Below the pieces are notes generated by a model, which was not told the DNA's origin, searched no databases, and worked only from the letters and a program-made list of their open reading frames with translations. Positions 1 to 5,631 of a stretch of 6,442 nucleotides of DNA are shown piece by piece (positions within the stretch are counted from its first letter, which is position 1; every line of letters starts with the position of its first letter). The translations under genes were made by a program, and so were the position numbers. This stretch comes from Sulfolobaceae archaeon. Lineage in GTDB: Archaea; Thermoproteota; Thermoprotei_A; Sulfolobales; Sulfolobaceae. The DNA is taken from assembly GCA_028277025.1 (NCBI GenBank), contig JAPYVG010000083.1:1-6442 (forward strand), given 5' to 3'.

Positions 1-1
1 A

Positions 2-1078
2 GATGATATGGGTAGGACGCCACTGCATGAAGCAGTACAAGAAGGTCATGCTGACGTTGTTAGGGTCTTGCTTAAGCATGGCGCCGACCCAAACGCCAAA
101 GATAATATGGGTAGGACGCCACTACATATAGCAGCACTTCTTGGTCATGCTGACGTTGTTAGGGTCTTGCTTAAGCATGGCGCCGACCCAAACGCCAAAG
201 ATAATATGGGTAGGACGCCACTACATGAAGCAGTACAAGGGTGTTATTTTGAGATGATTGTCGAACTGCTGCTTAAGCGTGGGGCAATCCCGAACGCCAA
301 AGATAATACCGGTCAAACACCACTACATTATGTAGCATTTAAAGGTCACGTTGAGATTGTCGAACTGCTGCTTAAGCATGGCGCCGACCCAAACGCCAAA
401 GATAATATGGGTAGGACGCCACTACATATAGCAGCACTTCTTGGTCATGCTGACGTTGTTAGGGTCTTGCTTAAGCATGGCGCCGACCCAAACGCCAAAG
501 ATAATGCCGGTCAAACGCCACTGCATTATGCAGCACCAGAAGGTCATGCTGACGTTGTTAGGGTCTTGCTTAAGCATGGCGCCGACCCAAACGCCAAAAT
601 TGATGACGGCTGGACGCCATTGGTTATAGTAGTACAAGAAGGTCATGCTGACGTTGTTAGGGTCTTGCTTAAGCATGGCGCCGACCCAAACGCCAAAGAT
701 AATATGGGTAGGACGCCACTACATATAGCAGCATTTGAAGGTTATGCTGAGATTGTCGAACTGCTGCTTAAGCGTGGGGCAATCCCGAACGCCAAAGATA
801 ATATGGGTAGGACGCCACTACATATAGCAGCACTTCTTGGTCATGCTGACGTTGTTAGGGTCTTGCTTAAGCATGGCGCCGACCCAAACGCCAAAGATAA
901 TATGGGTAGGACGCCACTACATATAGCAGCATTTGAAGGTTATGCTGAGATTGTCGAACTGCTGCTTAAGCGTGGGGCAAACCCGCGGATTGCCGACAAT
1001 AGGGGGCATATTCCCTTAGATTACGCTGAAGATAGTGCAACTCGTAGTTTGCTTGAGAGTGCCTTGAGAAATAGCTAA
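2..1078 (+). CDS. Ankyrin-repeat protein, 5'-partial (gene continues left of the window)
   Basis: The frame is open from base 2, and the ATG at 8 lies inside an ankyrin unit (the residues before it are Asp-Asp, the usual end of a repeat), so the true start is outside the window. From base 8 there are ten consecutive ankyrin repeats of 33 residues (the third has 34), starting at 8, 107, 206, 308, 407, 506, 605, 704, 803 and 902, then a 25-residue cap ending in a TAA stop. Each unit follows the ankyrin consensus: G-x-TPLH-x-A(A), a GH or GY turn, a VV/IV-x-x-LL helix and GA-x-PNAKDN. Repeat 7 has TPLV instead of TPLH, and repeat 3 carries an extra residue in an unusual GCYFEM stretch. No signal peptide or membrane segment is visible in this part. 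Ankyrin stacks bind other proteins; the partner here is unknown. G+C is near 50%, well above the neighbouring genes. The paralogue at 5657 carries an N-terminal winged helix; whether this gene does too cannot be seen. Confidence 0.93.
   Translation, partial: DDMGRTPLHEAVQEGHADVVRVLLKHGADPNAKDNMGRTPLHIAALLGHADVVRVLLKHGADPNAKDNMGRTPLHEAVQGCYFEMIVELLLKRGAIPNAKDNTGQTPLHYVAFKGHVEIVELLLKHGADPNAKDNMGRTPLHIAALLGHADVVRVLLKHGADPNAKDNAGQTPLHYAAPEGHADVVRVLLKHGADPNAKIDDGWTPLVIVVQEGHADVVRVLLKHGADPNAKDNMGRTPLHIAAFEGYAEIVELLLKRGAIPNAKDNMGRTPLHIAALLGHADVVRVLLKHGADPNAKDNMGRTPLHIAAFEGYAEIVELLLKRGANPRIADNRGHIPLDYAEDSATRSLLESALRNS
8..1000 (+). repeat. Tandem 99-bp ankyrin-coding units, two module types
   Basis: The gene is a head-to-tail array of 99-bp units (102 bp for the third). 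Units 2 (107-205), 5 (407-505) and 9 (803-901) are identical over all 99 bases. Units 8 (704-802) and 10 (902-1000) are identical for roughly their first 78 bases. Two helix types occur: one reading ADVVRVLLKHGADP and one reading AEIVELLLKRGAIP (or a close variant). They are mixed along the array, with B-A-B order in units 8-10. Identity at synonymous positions between non-adjacent units suggests recent duplication or gene conversion rather than protein-level selection alone. Confidence 0.9.
986..1036 (+). repeat. Ankyrin C-cap segment duplicated at 6392-6442
   Basis: The 51 bases encoding RIADNRGHIPLDYAEDS match 6392-6442 with a single A/G difference (silent, in an Arg codon). This is much closer than the roughly 83% between the repeat units of the two genes. 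The match reaches the window edge, so it may continue. Confidence 0.92.
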
Positions 1079-1671
1079 TCTGAAATATCTAGAATCAACA
1101 TTGTGAGCATAAAACGATGCTTACCATTAAACAAGGGAATACAAGCTAGAATATTAACACTTGGATAATCAACCCTAGCAACATACAAACCTTAGAGGGA
1201 TTATGACTAATACCAGACTCGTCCATGAAAAACACTTTTACGCCCTTCTTAATATTACCCTTCAACCTCTCCCTAAGTCAGCATCTACTGGCTTGTCGAT
1301 CTTGTAGGGTTCTATGTAGGGAATTTTCAGTCTTTTTTGCAATTCTTCAAGATGTAGCCTATCTTTACGTTGAACTTCTCCTCTATGTAGGCCTTTGCTT
1401 CCCATGAGGTTTTTCCTTTTAGTTCTTCTACCTTTATCCCTCCCGTTTACCCTCTTTTTCTTCCTTTTCTTTCCTTGTGGAATAGGCATTTTTCTCCCTC
1501 TCTCTGGAATTCATTAATCCACTTGTGCTCTTGTGAACTTGTAGTATTTTTGATATTTCGCTAATTTTCATTCCTTCCAAGCATTGCCCTAGTCTCGTTT
1601 AGGTTCTTGGGCTTCTTGTTAATTAGCTTCCTTTTTAAGGTCCTTAGCACACTTAGCCCAACAGCCCCCAT
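1075..1671 (-). pseudogene. IS630-family transposase remnant, multiply frameshifted and 3'-truncated
   Basis: The reading starts at an ATG at 1671 (MGAVGLSVLRTLKRKL...) and hits TAG at 1561-1563. The protein then continues in other frames: a helix-turn-helix segment near 1520-1575 (EGMKISEISKILQVHKST, then KWINEFQREGEK), a segment GKTSWEAKAYIEEKFNVKIGY, then KIPYIEPYKIDK, then KVFFMDESGISHNPSKV. The last holds the first catalytic Asp-Glu pair (codons 1221-1223 and 1218-1220), typical of the IS630/Tc1 DDE fold. A final segment (VDYPSVNILACIPLF...) needs one more shift and ends at a TAG on 1075-1077. The later catalytic acidic residues are absent, so roughly the last third is lost. The element cannot encode an active enzyme. 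The HTH-linker-DDE order and the FMDESG motif support IS630; the exact IS name is not claimed. It is antisense to and abuts the ankyrin gene, sharing its stop-codon bases. Confidence 0.8.
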
Positions 1672-1672
1672 T

Positions 1673-1686
1673 ACCTAACACTAGGT
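1673..1686. other. Small palindrome upstream of the IS630 remnant
   Basis: The arms ACCTA and TAGGT are separated by four bases, directly in front of the transposase ATG. It may be part of the element's terminal repeat or its promoter, but no matching copy was found at the truncated other end, so this stays tentative. Confidence 0.2.
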
Positions 1687-1764
1687 TTAACTCCCTTTTA
1701 GCCCCCGTTGTAGCTATTATGAAAAAGACTATATTACACATCGAGTGTTGGAGTAGATCTCCTT

Positions 1765-1783
1765 CAGATTTTTAGCGAATCTG
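1765..1783 (-). terminator. Possible hairpin downstream of the glyS operon
   Basis: The perfect 6-bp arms CAGATT (1765-1770) and AATCTG (1778-1783) flank a 7-nt loop, and the hairpin starts one base past the stop codon of the membrane-protein gene on the minus strand. Archaeal termination usually depends on T-runs rather than hairpins, and no long T-run follows on the minus strand, so the assignment as terminator is weak. It could also be an RNA 3'-end stabiliser or chance. Confidence 0.25.
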
Positions 1784-1784
1784 T

Positions 1785-3071
1785 TTACGATAGTGTTAGT
1801 TGAAAAAACATACGTATAGAGTTGAAAATTGATTTTTGATTTTTATGATATAAAAAGTTATTTTTTCTTTTTTCCTCAATTAATAAATATATTATTGGGA
1901 TGATGTATTGTAACGATCCTCCTACTAAACCAGAGTAGACGAGATATCGATACACTGGCAACCCCAATATTAATATTATAGCCCCTAATATTATATCTAT
2001 TAGTATCGTCATTAGCATGGTCACGATCATTAATATAGTTTTACTATCTATTTGTTTTTTACTCATAATTATTCTATTAAATAGGTTTTGAATTATACTA
2101 ATACTCATTATTAAAGGCATGACCCTTGTTCTCAAATCTAGCTGAACATTTTCTGGTTTTCCTTTTTCGTTTATGTGCTTTTTAATGAGATGATTAAGGA
2201 GATCTGCAAAGGATGTAGAGAAGGCTAAATAAGCTATCAATCCATTTATCCCTACTAATAGTTTGCCTATTTTAGGATTTAGGTTTAGTTCAAGATTAAA
2301 ATAACCAATTAAAATATACATTATAATAATTACAGTTATTACTAAAAAGCCTATTATCACTCCATACATGAATTCCTTCCTTTCATCTGTGGAATTCAAG
2401 TATTTTTTATCCCCTAATTTATTATATATAGGTGTAAAGCCTACCATCGCAAATAACGTTAAGCCTATCCAGTCTACTTCAGTTATTTGTATCTTATCAC
2501 CTGTACCTAAGAGTGGGATGAGTAGGATTAGTGAGGATGTATAATAGTATTTGAATTTTACAAAATATGTTGAATTTCTATAATAATACATTATTATAAA
2601 AAGTAAAATAGAAATAAATACTGTTATAAATACGGCGAACTCGAAGGGTAAGTTAAAGATTAAGGCTATGTCGTTATTTGCAAAATACGATAAATAACCT
2701 AAACTAGCTGGTACGTCATAAAAAACAAAGCCTATAATTAAGAATAGTTGTGCCCAATTATTTTTGTGTATTGACATTTTTTCTAGTCCTAAAATTACTA
2801 ATATAGTTAGTCCATATATTAGCATAATTAACGGAATTGTAAATATTAACGAAAGTCCCTTCATGTCAAGATAATAGAAAATACCCAATCCTACAGTTGC
2901 AAAGAATGATGTATGAATCCCTTCTTTAAAAGATTTTTGCTTAAATAATGCAACAAGCTTAAAAAAGTTAGCAAATATGCGAATTACAGCCTCAAAAAAG
3001 GCAACAAGTACGCTAATTACAACAAGTACAAGTACGATGATTATAGAAGATCCCTTAGATCCTTTGTTCAT
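1785..3071 (-). CDS. Polytopic membrane protein of unknown function
   Basis: It encodes 428 residues from ATG at 3071 to TAA at 1785-1787. About ten to twelve hydrophobic segments are visible, roughly at residues 9-28, 54-68, 73-95, 107-130, 143-164, 178-191, 201-217, 234-258, 269-291, 317-332, 345-372 and 386-398, with lysine-rich short loops and a charged C-terminal tail. This is an integral cytoplasmic-membrane protein. The stretch at about 200-258 (an FAMVGF-like helix, a charged loop with DKKYLNSTDERKE, then a long hydrophobic helix) loosely recalls helices 6-7 of amino-acid permeases of the APC superfamily, but I do not recognise a defining motif and do not assign a substrate. It overlaps the end of glyS by 17 nt, and a GGAGG lies two bases before its ATG, so it is probably translated by coupling to glyS. 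The gene is very AT-rich (Ile, Leu, Phe, Tyr codons), partly reflecting its hydrophobicity. Confidence 0.85.
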   Translation of the reverse strand: MNKGSKGSSIIIVLVLVVISVLVAFFEAVIRIFANFFKLVALFKQKSFKEGIHTSFFATVGLGIFYYLDMKGLSLIFTIPLIMLIYGLTILVILGLEKMSIHKNNWAQLFLIIGFVFYDVPASLGYLSYFANNDIALIFNLPFEFAVFITVFISILLFIIMYYYRNSTYFVKFKYYYTSSLILLIPLLGTGDKIQITEVDWIGLTLFAMVGFTPIYNKLGDKKYLNSTDERKEFMYGVIIGFLVITVIIIMYILIGYFNLELNLNPKIGKLLVGINGLIAYLAFSTSFADLLNHLIKKHINEKGKPENVQLDLRTRVMPLIMSISIIQNLFNRIIMSKKQIDSKTILMIVTMLMTILIDIILGAIILILGLPVYRYLVYSGLVGGSLQYIIPIIYLLIEEKRKNNFLYHKNQKSIFNSIRMFFQLTLS

Positions 3072-4494
3072 ATCCTCCGCCCGAAAGAAGGTTTTTTATA
3101 GCCTGGCCTATTTCTGTAATATTCACCCTTATTTGCGCCTTCGTATCCCTATTTCTAATAGTTACTGTATTTTCATCTAAAGTTTTAGAATCTACAGTAA
3201 CTACTAATGGAATACCTAGAGCATCAGCTTTAGCATATTGAGCCTCTATTTTACCTTTTTCAAATAATTTAAATGTAACGTAACCTAAAGATCTTAATGT
3301 TAAATCGATTTTTTCCGCAATGTTAATGTATTTATCGCTATAATGGATAGAGGCTATACCTATCTCAAAAGGCGATAATTTGTATGGTATTCTAAATAAT
3401 GGCCAATTTCTATCTGATGGACTAGGGTCATAATTTAGCAGCAAAACGGCCATTGCAATTCTATCTAGGCCAAAGGACGGTTCTATAACGTGCGGGATAA
3501 CACCGTTTTCACTTAAATTAGCACCAGAGTATTTAGAATGTACAGTGAGATCATAATCCGTTCTATAAGCATTGCCTATTATTTCAACCCAATCGTCTTC
3601 TACATTTACTTCCACGTCTATCGTACCCTTTGAGTAAAAGGCCCTCTCTTCAGGTGGTACGACTCTGAACCTGATCTTATCGCCAGGTAAACCTAGTTCA
3701 TTGGTTAGCCATAGCCACTCCCTACCTATCCAAAAGGCTAGTCTGACATTAGGCACCAAACCCTTTTTAACGGCTTCATCTAACTCAATTTCGACAGTCC
3801 GTTCTTCATAAAATATGGGTAATCTAATCTCTTTAACGCTGTCATAAAGTGGATGTGAATCTAAATGAGAGGGTAGAACGAATTCTTCTATTTCCATCTG
3901 GACGAACTCTCTGAGCCTAGATCCACGGGGCGATATTTCATTTCTGTAAGATCTGCCTATTTGCGCAATAGCAAATGGTAACTTTAGTCCAATTGCTTTA
4001 AAGTTCATGAAATTAATATAAATGTTTTGTGCAGTCTCTGGTCTTAATGCGGCATTTATCTCATCGGTCAAACCTACTGTTAGTTCCAACATTAGACTCT
4101 TTTGTTTTATTTCTTGATCTTTTAGATCAGTTAAATCTCTAGGGCAGATTAGTTTACCGTTAGTTTCCTTTAGTAAGTGATCTACTCTATAGATATTCGA
4201 ACATTTTGGACATTTTATCACTGGATCGGTAAAATTGGTAAGATGTCCAGATGCCTTAAAGACGATTAATGGCAGTATCGTACTTCCATCCGTTATGAAG
4301 ACATTAGGTATTCTCTTTACGAAGAAATTAATCCAGCTATCTGTTATTTTCTGCCTTAGCATTGCACCTGGTGGTAGCCAATCTATAAATCCAGAAATAT
4401 TTCTACCTTTGTATATTTCTGCTGAATTAACGTAAAAGTTCCTTAGGAACCTTTCAACGTCCTGCCTGTTCCTACTTTCACTCATTTCATTCAA
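3055..4494 (-). CDS. glyS: Glycyl-tRNA synthetase, archaeal class II type (short form)
   Basis: It charges tRNA-Gly with glycine using ATP (glycine + ATP + tRNA to glycyl-tRNA + AMP + PPi) in the cytoplasm. It encodes 479 residues. Visible landmarks: an N-terminal SAEIYKG...SGFIDWLPPG segment (about 24-43) matching the family's EIYGGVSGFYDYGP region; FKASGHLTNFTDPVIKCPKC (79-98) with a partial zinc site (C95, C98, C117); LRPETAQ (150-156); motif 2 RNEISPR (184-190) followed by RLREF; motif 3 EPSFGLDR (338-345) preceded by VIPHVIE; and a C-terminal anticodon-binding domain from about 374 to 470. The protein is shorter than the usual archaeal enzyme (about 550-580 residues). It also departs at normally strict places: LRPETAQN for ETAQG, a shortened motif-2 loop (PRGSRLREF where PRxGLIRxREF is usual), and altered N-terminal glycines. 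The start at 4494 is preferred over the Met at codon 4 because a TATA box lies 30 bp upstream, implying a leaderless mRNA. It is first gene of an operon with the membrane protein. Confidence 0.93.
   Translation of the reverse strand: MNEMSESRNRQDVERFLRNFYVNSAEIYKGRNISGFIDWLPPGAMLRQKITDSWINFFVKRIPNVFITDGSTILPLIVFKASGHLTNFTDPVIKCPKCSNIYRVDHLLKETNGKLICPRDLTDLKDQEIKQKSLMLELTVGLTDEINAALRPETAQNIYINFMNFKAIGLKLPFAIAQIGRSYRNEISPRGSRLREFVQMEIEEFVLPSHLDSHPLYDSVKEIRLPIFYEERTVEIELDEAVKKGLVPNVRLAFWIGREWLWLTNELGLPGDKIRFRVVPPEERAFYSKGTIDVEVNVEDDWVEIIGNAYRTDYDLTVHSKYSGANLSENGVIPHVIEPSFGLDRIAMAVLLLNYDPSPSDRNWPLFRIPYKLSPFEIGIASIHYSDKYINIAEKIDLTLRSLGYVTFKLFEKGKIEAQYAKADALGIPLVVTVDSKTLDENTVTIRNRDTKAQIRVNITEIGQAIKNLLSGGGYEQRI
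3074..3078 (-). promoter_or_regulatory. Shine-Dalgarno for the second operon gene
   Basis: The minus strand reads GGAGG two bases before the ATG at 3071, inside the last codons of glyS (the Gly-Gly-Tyr codons). It matches the archaeal 16S anti-SD. The spacing is short, but it supports this ATG as the start and translation coupled to glyS. Internal genes of Sulfolobus operons typically use SD sequences while first genes are leaderless, and this operon shows that pattern. Confidence 0.55.
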
Positions 4495-4498
4495 CCAA
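4471..4498. repeat. 28-bp direct repeat, copy 1 (overlaps the glyS start)
   Basis: These 28 bases recur exactly at 4541-4568, a period of 70 bp. This copy contains the glyS ATG and the first eight codons (M-N-E-M-S-E-S-R). Confidence 0.95.
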
Positions 4499-4520
4499 TT
4501 AAAGTTACATTACTCCTGAC

Positions 4521-4527
4521 TAATAAA
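4521..4527 (-). promoter_or_regulatory. TATA box of the glyS operon
   Basis: The minus strand reads TTTATTA centred 30 bp before the glyS ATG at 4494. With the archaeal distance of about 26 bp from TATA centre to transcription start, the mRNA begins within a few bases of the start codon. No Shine-Dalgarno is needed or seen. The box lies between the two copies of the 28-bp direct repeat. Confidence 0.55.
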
Positions 4528-4540
4528 CTTCACTCTTGTG

Positions 4541-4568
4541 CCTACTTTCACTCATTTCATTCAACCAA
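4541..4568. repeat. 28-bp direct repeat, copy 2 (upstream of the glyS promoter)
   Basis: This is an exact copy of 4471-4498. On the minus strand it would encode the same first eight glyS codons and then run to a stop after six more (HKSEVY). Beyond the perfect match, CCAAT and TTACAT recur at similar spacing (4496-4510 and 4570-4584, offset 74 bp, after an extra CCAA), so the similarity may be a decayed longer duplication of the glyS 5' region. Confidence 0.9.
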
Positions 4569-4610
4569 CCAATATCTATTACATAGTCCCCTTTCCTACC
4601 CCTTACAAAG

Positions 4611-5047
4611 AATATTGCTGTTGAGAAGTTGAATAAGCAGTCAATGTTCCAAGACGCTGATGACAAGCTGCCTAAGAAGGTTTCGAGGACTGTGTGGAGG
4701 ACAATTCATCGTGTGCTTAAATATAAGGCTCCCTTATACGGTTCCTTCATTAAGGAGGTGAGTCCGCACTCACTTCCAAGTCCTGCCCCAGGTGTGGATT
4801 GGTTTCCTGAAAGGTCGGCAGGACTTTTAGGTGTGGGAGGTGCGGGCTCACTCCTGATAGGCAATTGAACGCATCATTAAATATTTACCTCAAGATGTGC
4901 GGGTTTCCCCGCATCCGTGATATTCCGCGGATGTGGGTCGGGGTTATCCCGCTAAAGGGGCGGAGGGGTATGAACGGAGCGATGCCCCGTGACTCCGGTG
5001 AAGCCCAAGGGCTGAGGATCGGATACAAATTCGTGAAAATTCAATGA
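4611..5047 (+). pseudogene. tnpB: IS605-type tnpB remnant (C-terminal part, frameshift plus nonsense)
   Basis: TnpB is the RNA-guided RuvC-type endonuclease of IS200/IS605 elements. The remnant opens with NIAVEKLNKQ; the Glu codon at 4623-4625 fits the RuvC-II acidic residue. It continues with a helical DKLPKKVSRTVWRTIHRVLKYKA stretch up to EVSPH near 4770. A one-base loss there moves the reading frame to SLTSKSCPRCG, the first half of the zinc ribbon (Cys codons 4784 and 4793). An in-frame TGA at 4808-4810, probably from CGA, interrupts it. Then come RTFRCGRCG, the second half (Cys 4832 and 4841), and DRQLNASLNIY, whose Asp codon 4856-4858 is the RuvC-III residue. The frame ends with TGA at 5045-5047. 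The N-terminal half with RuvC-I is missing, so no active protein can be made. No tnpA is present. Pieces that begin at TTG 4629 and TTG 4865 are fragments of this one gene, not separate genes. Confidence 0.88.
4898..5047 (+). ncRNA. Possible tnpB guide-RNA (omega/reRNA, sotRNA-like) scaffold
   Basis: The GC-rich 3' end of tnpB is packed with complementary arms. TGCGGG/CCCGCA (4898-4903/4908-4913) competes with a 10-bp stem, one G-T pair, at 4908-4917/4928-4937. GGGGTAT/ATGCCCC (4965-4971/4982-4988) has CGGAG (4975-4979) in its loop, which can pair with CTCCG (4993-4997) to form an H-type pseudoknot. AGCCC/GGGCT follows at 5002-5013. In IS200/IS605 elements the RNA overlapping the tnpB 3' end and running past the element's right end is the TnpB guide RNA, often with a pseudoknot; overlapping sense transcripts are known in halophilic archaea. 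The right end of this element was not located, so the guide segment is undefined, and expression is unknown. Confidence 0.4.
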
Positions 5048-5323
5048 AGCCCAAATCTCATAGAAAACGTCTTTTCCTTAAAAGGGTCCTCTACTCCCGC
5101 TTTACTGTCATCTACGTATAGCTTCTGTGCACACTATTTTTGGAGTATGCGTAAGTGAGAGCTTACAGTTTATCATAGTCGATTTCTCTGAAAATCGGGT
5201 CGATTGGAGATTAGGACATGCGATATTAAAATTGAGGTTATAGTTAGTCCAGCTAACCTCCTCGCTAGGATGAGCTGGGCTAAAGCCATTAGTAAAGCTA
5301 GAGAAAACTGTGAGGGATGCTAA
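5044..5323 (+). pseudogene. Coding-like decayed sequence, identity unknown
   Basis: An ATG overlapping the tnpB stop opens a 25-codon frame (MKPKSHRKRLFLKRV...) ending in TAG at 5119-5121. A second frame is open from about 5093 to TAG at 5241-5243 (includes ESLQFIIVDFSENRVDW). A third, broken by TGA at 5156-5158 and 5189-5191, reads KIEVIVSPANLLARMSWAKAISKAREN and ends at TAA 5321-5323. Residue composition in these stretches is protein-like and the frames hand over to one another, which would fit a gene broken by frameshifts and CGA-to-TGA changes, possibly another insertion-sequence gene. I do not recognise a family, and chance open frames remain possible. Confidence 0.22.
5234..5287. other. 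Cluster of competing inverted repeats
   Basis: Three foldings share bases. GAGGTTA (5234-5240) pairs with TAACCTC (5254-5260). TTAGTCCAGCT (5244-5254) pairs with AGCTGGGCTAA (5273-5283), 11 bp with one G-T pair, and contains an inner TCCT/AGGA stem (5259-5262/5267-5270) with loop CGCT. GGCT/AGCC lies at 5278-5287. Hairpins of this size occur at IS200/IS605 ends and in RNA switches or terminators; nothing here decides between these. Confidence 0.45.
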
Positions 5324-5624
5324 AGAAATATATTACATAACTTTACTTTTTATTATTGTGTAATAATGAATGATTAATAGGAAACTTTTTAATTTTTCCT
5401 ATAGGTTTTATAATTAATTTAAGGTTCACGTGGTTATAAGTTCAATTTTCTATTGTAGAATATTATTATTAAAAATGATTATATCCAAAGTGAGATTTTC
5501 AATCATTCGTTGATGGGTGAACTCTCTTTATTAGTATACGCTTTAGATTAATTTAATTCACTGTAACATTTTATCTGGCAATAATGTAGAAGAATATCAT
5601 AATACCTAATTCGAGTTGAGTGAA
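5324..5624. other. AT-rich intergenic region without a recognisable gene
   Basis: The region has frequent stops in the frames examined and no tRNA-like or coding pattern. It contains an 8-bp perfect inverted repeat, ATAGGAAA (5377-5384) and TTTCCTAT (5395-5402), around a 10-nt loop, and the promoter of the next gene at its right edge. Nothing else stands out. Confidence 0.6.
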
Positions 5625-5631
5625 TTTATAA
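5625..5631 (+). promoter_or_regulatory. TATA box of the winged-helix/ankyrin gene
   Basis: TTTATAA is centred 29 bp before the GTG at 5657. This spacing predicts a transcript starting within about 0-4 nt of the GTG, that is, a leaderless mRNA, and there is no Shine-Dalgarno before it. It supports both the reality of the gene and the GTG start. Confidence 0.55.

Noticed and set aside
8..10. ATG at 8 as the true start of the ankyrin gene
   Set aside because: The frame is open upstream and the ATG lies at the equivalent position of many internal repeats (DN-MGRTPLH), so the start is outside the window.
441..629. Plus-strand frame of 62 codons inside the ankyrin gene
   Set aside because: It is an out-of-frame reading of the same 99-bp units.
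422..676. Minus-strand open frame of 84 codons with repeated MLKQDPNNVSMT blocks
   Set aside because: It is the antisense shadow of the ankyrin repeats; its internal repetition only mirrors the 99-bp units.
8..1000. CRISPR array
   Set aside because: The repeats are 99 bp, directly adjacent without unique spacers, and translate cleanly as ankyrin repeats.
1225..1407. Plus-strand frame of 60 codons
   Set aside because: It is antisense to the IS630 remnant, where the minus strand has clear transposase motifs.
1262..1489. Minus-strand frame of 75 codons as a separate basic protein
   Set aside because: It is one frame-shifted slice of the IS630 transposase; only its last part (KIPYIEPYKIDK) is in the ancestral frame.
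2977..3180. Plus-strand frame of 67 codons
   Set aside because: It is antisense to the glyS/membrane-protein junction and has no support of its own.
4235..4435. Plus-strand frame of 66 codons
   Set aside because: It is antisense to conserved GlyRS coding sequence.
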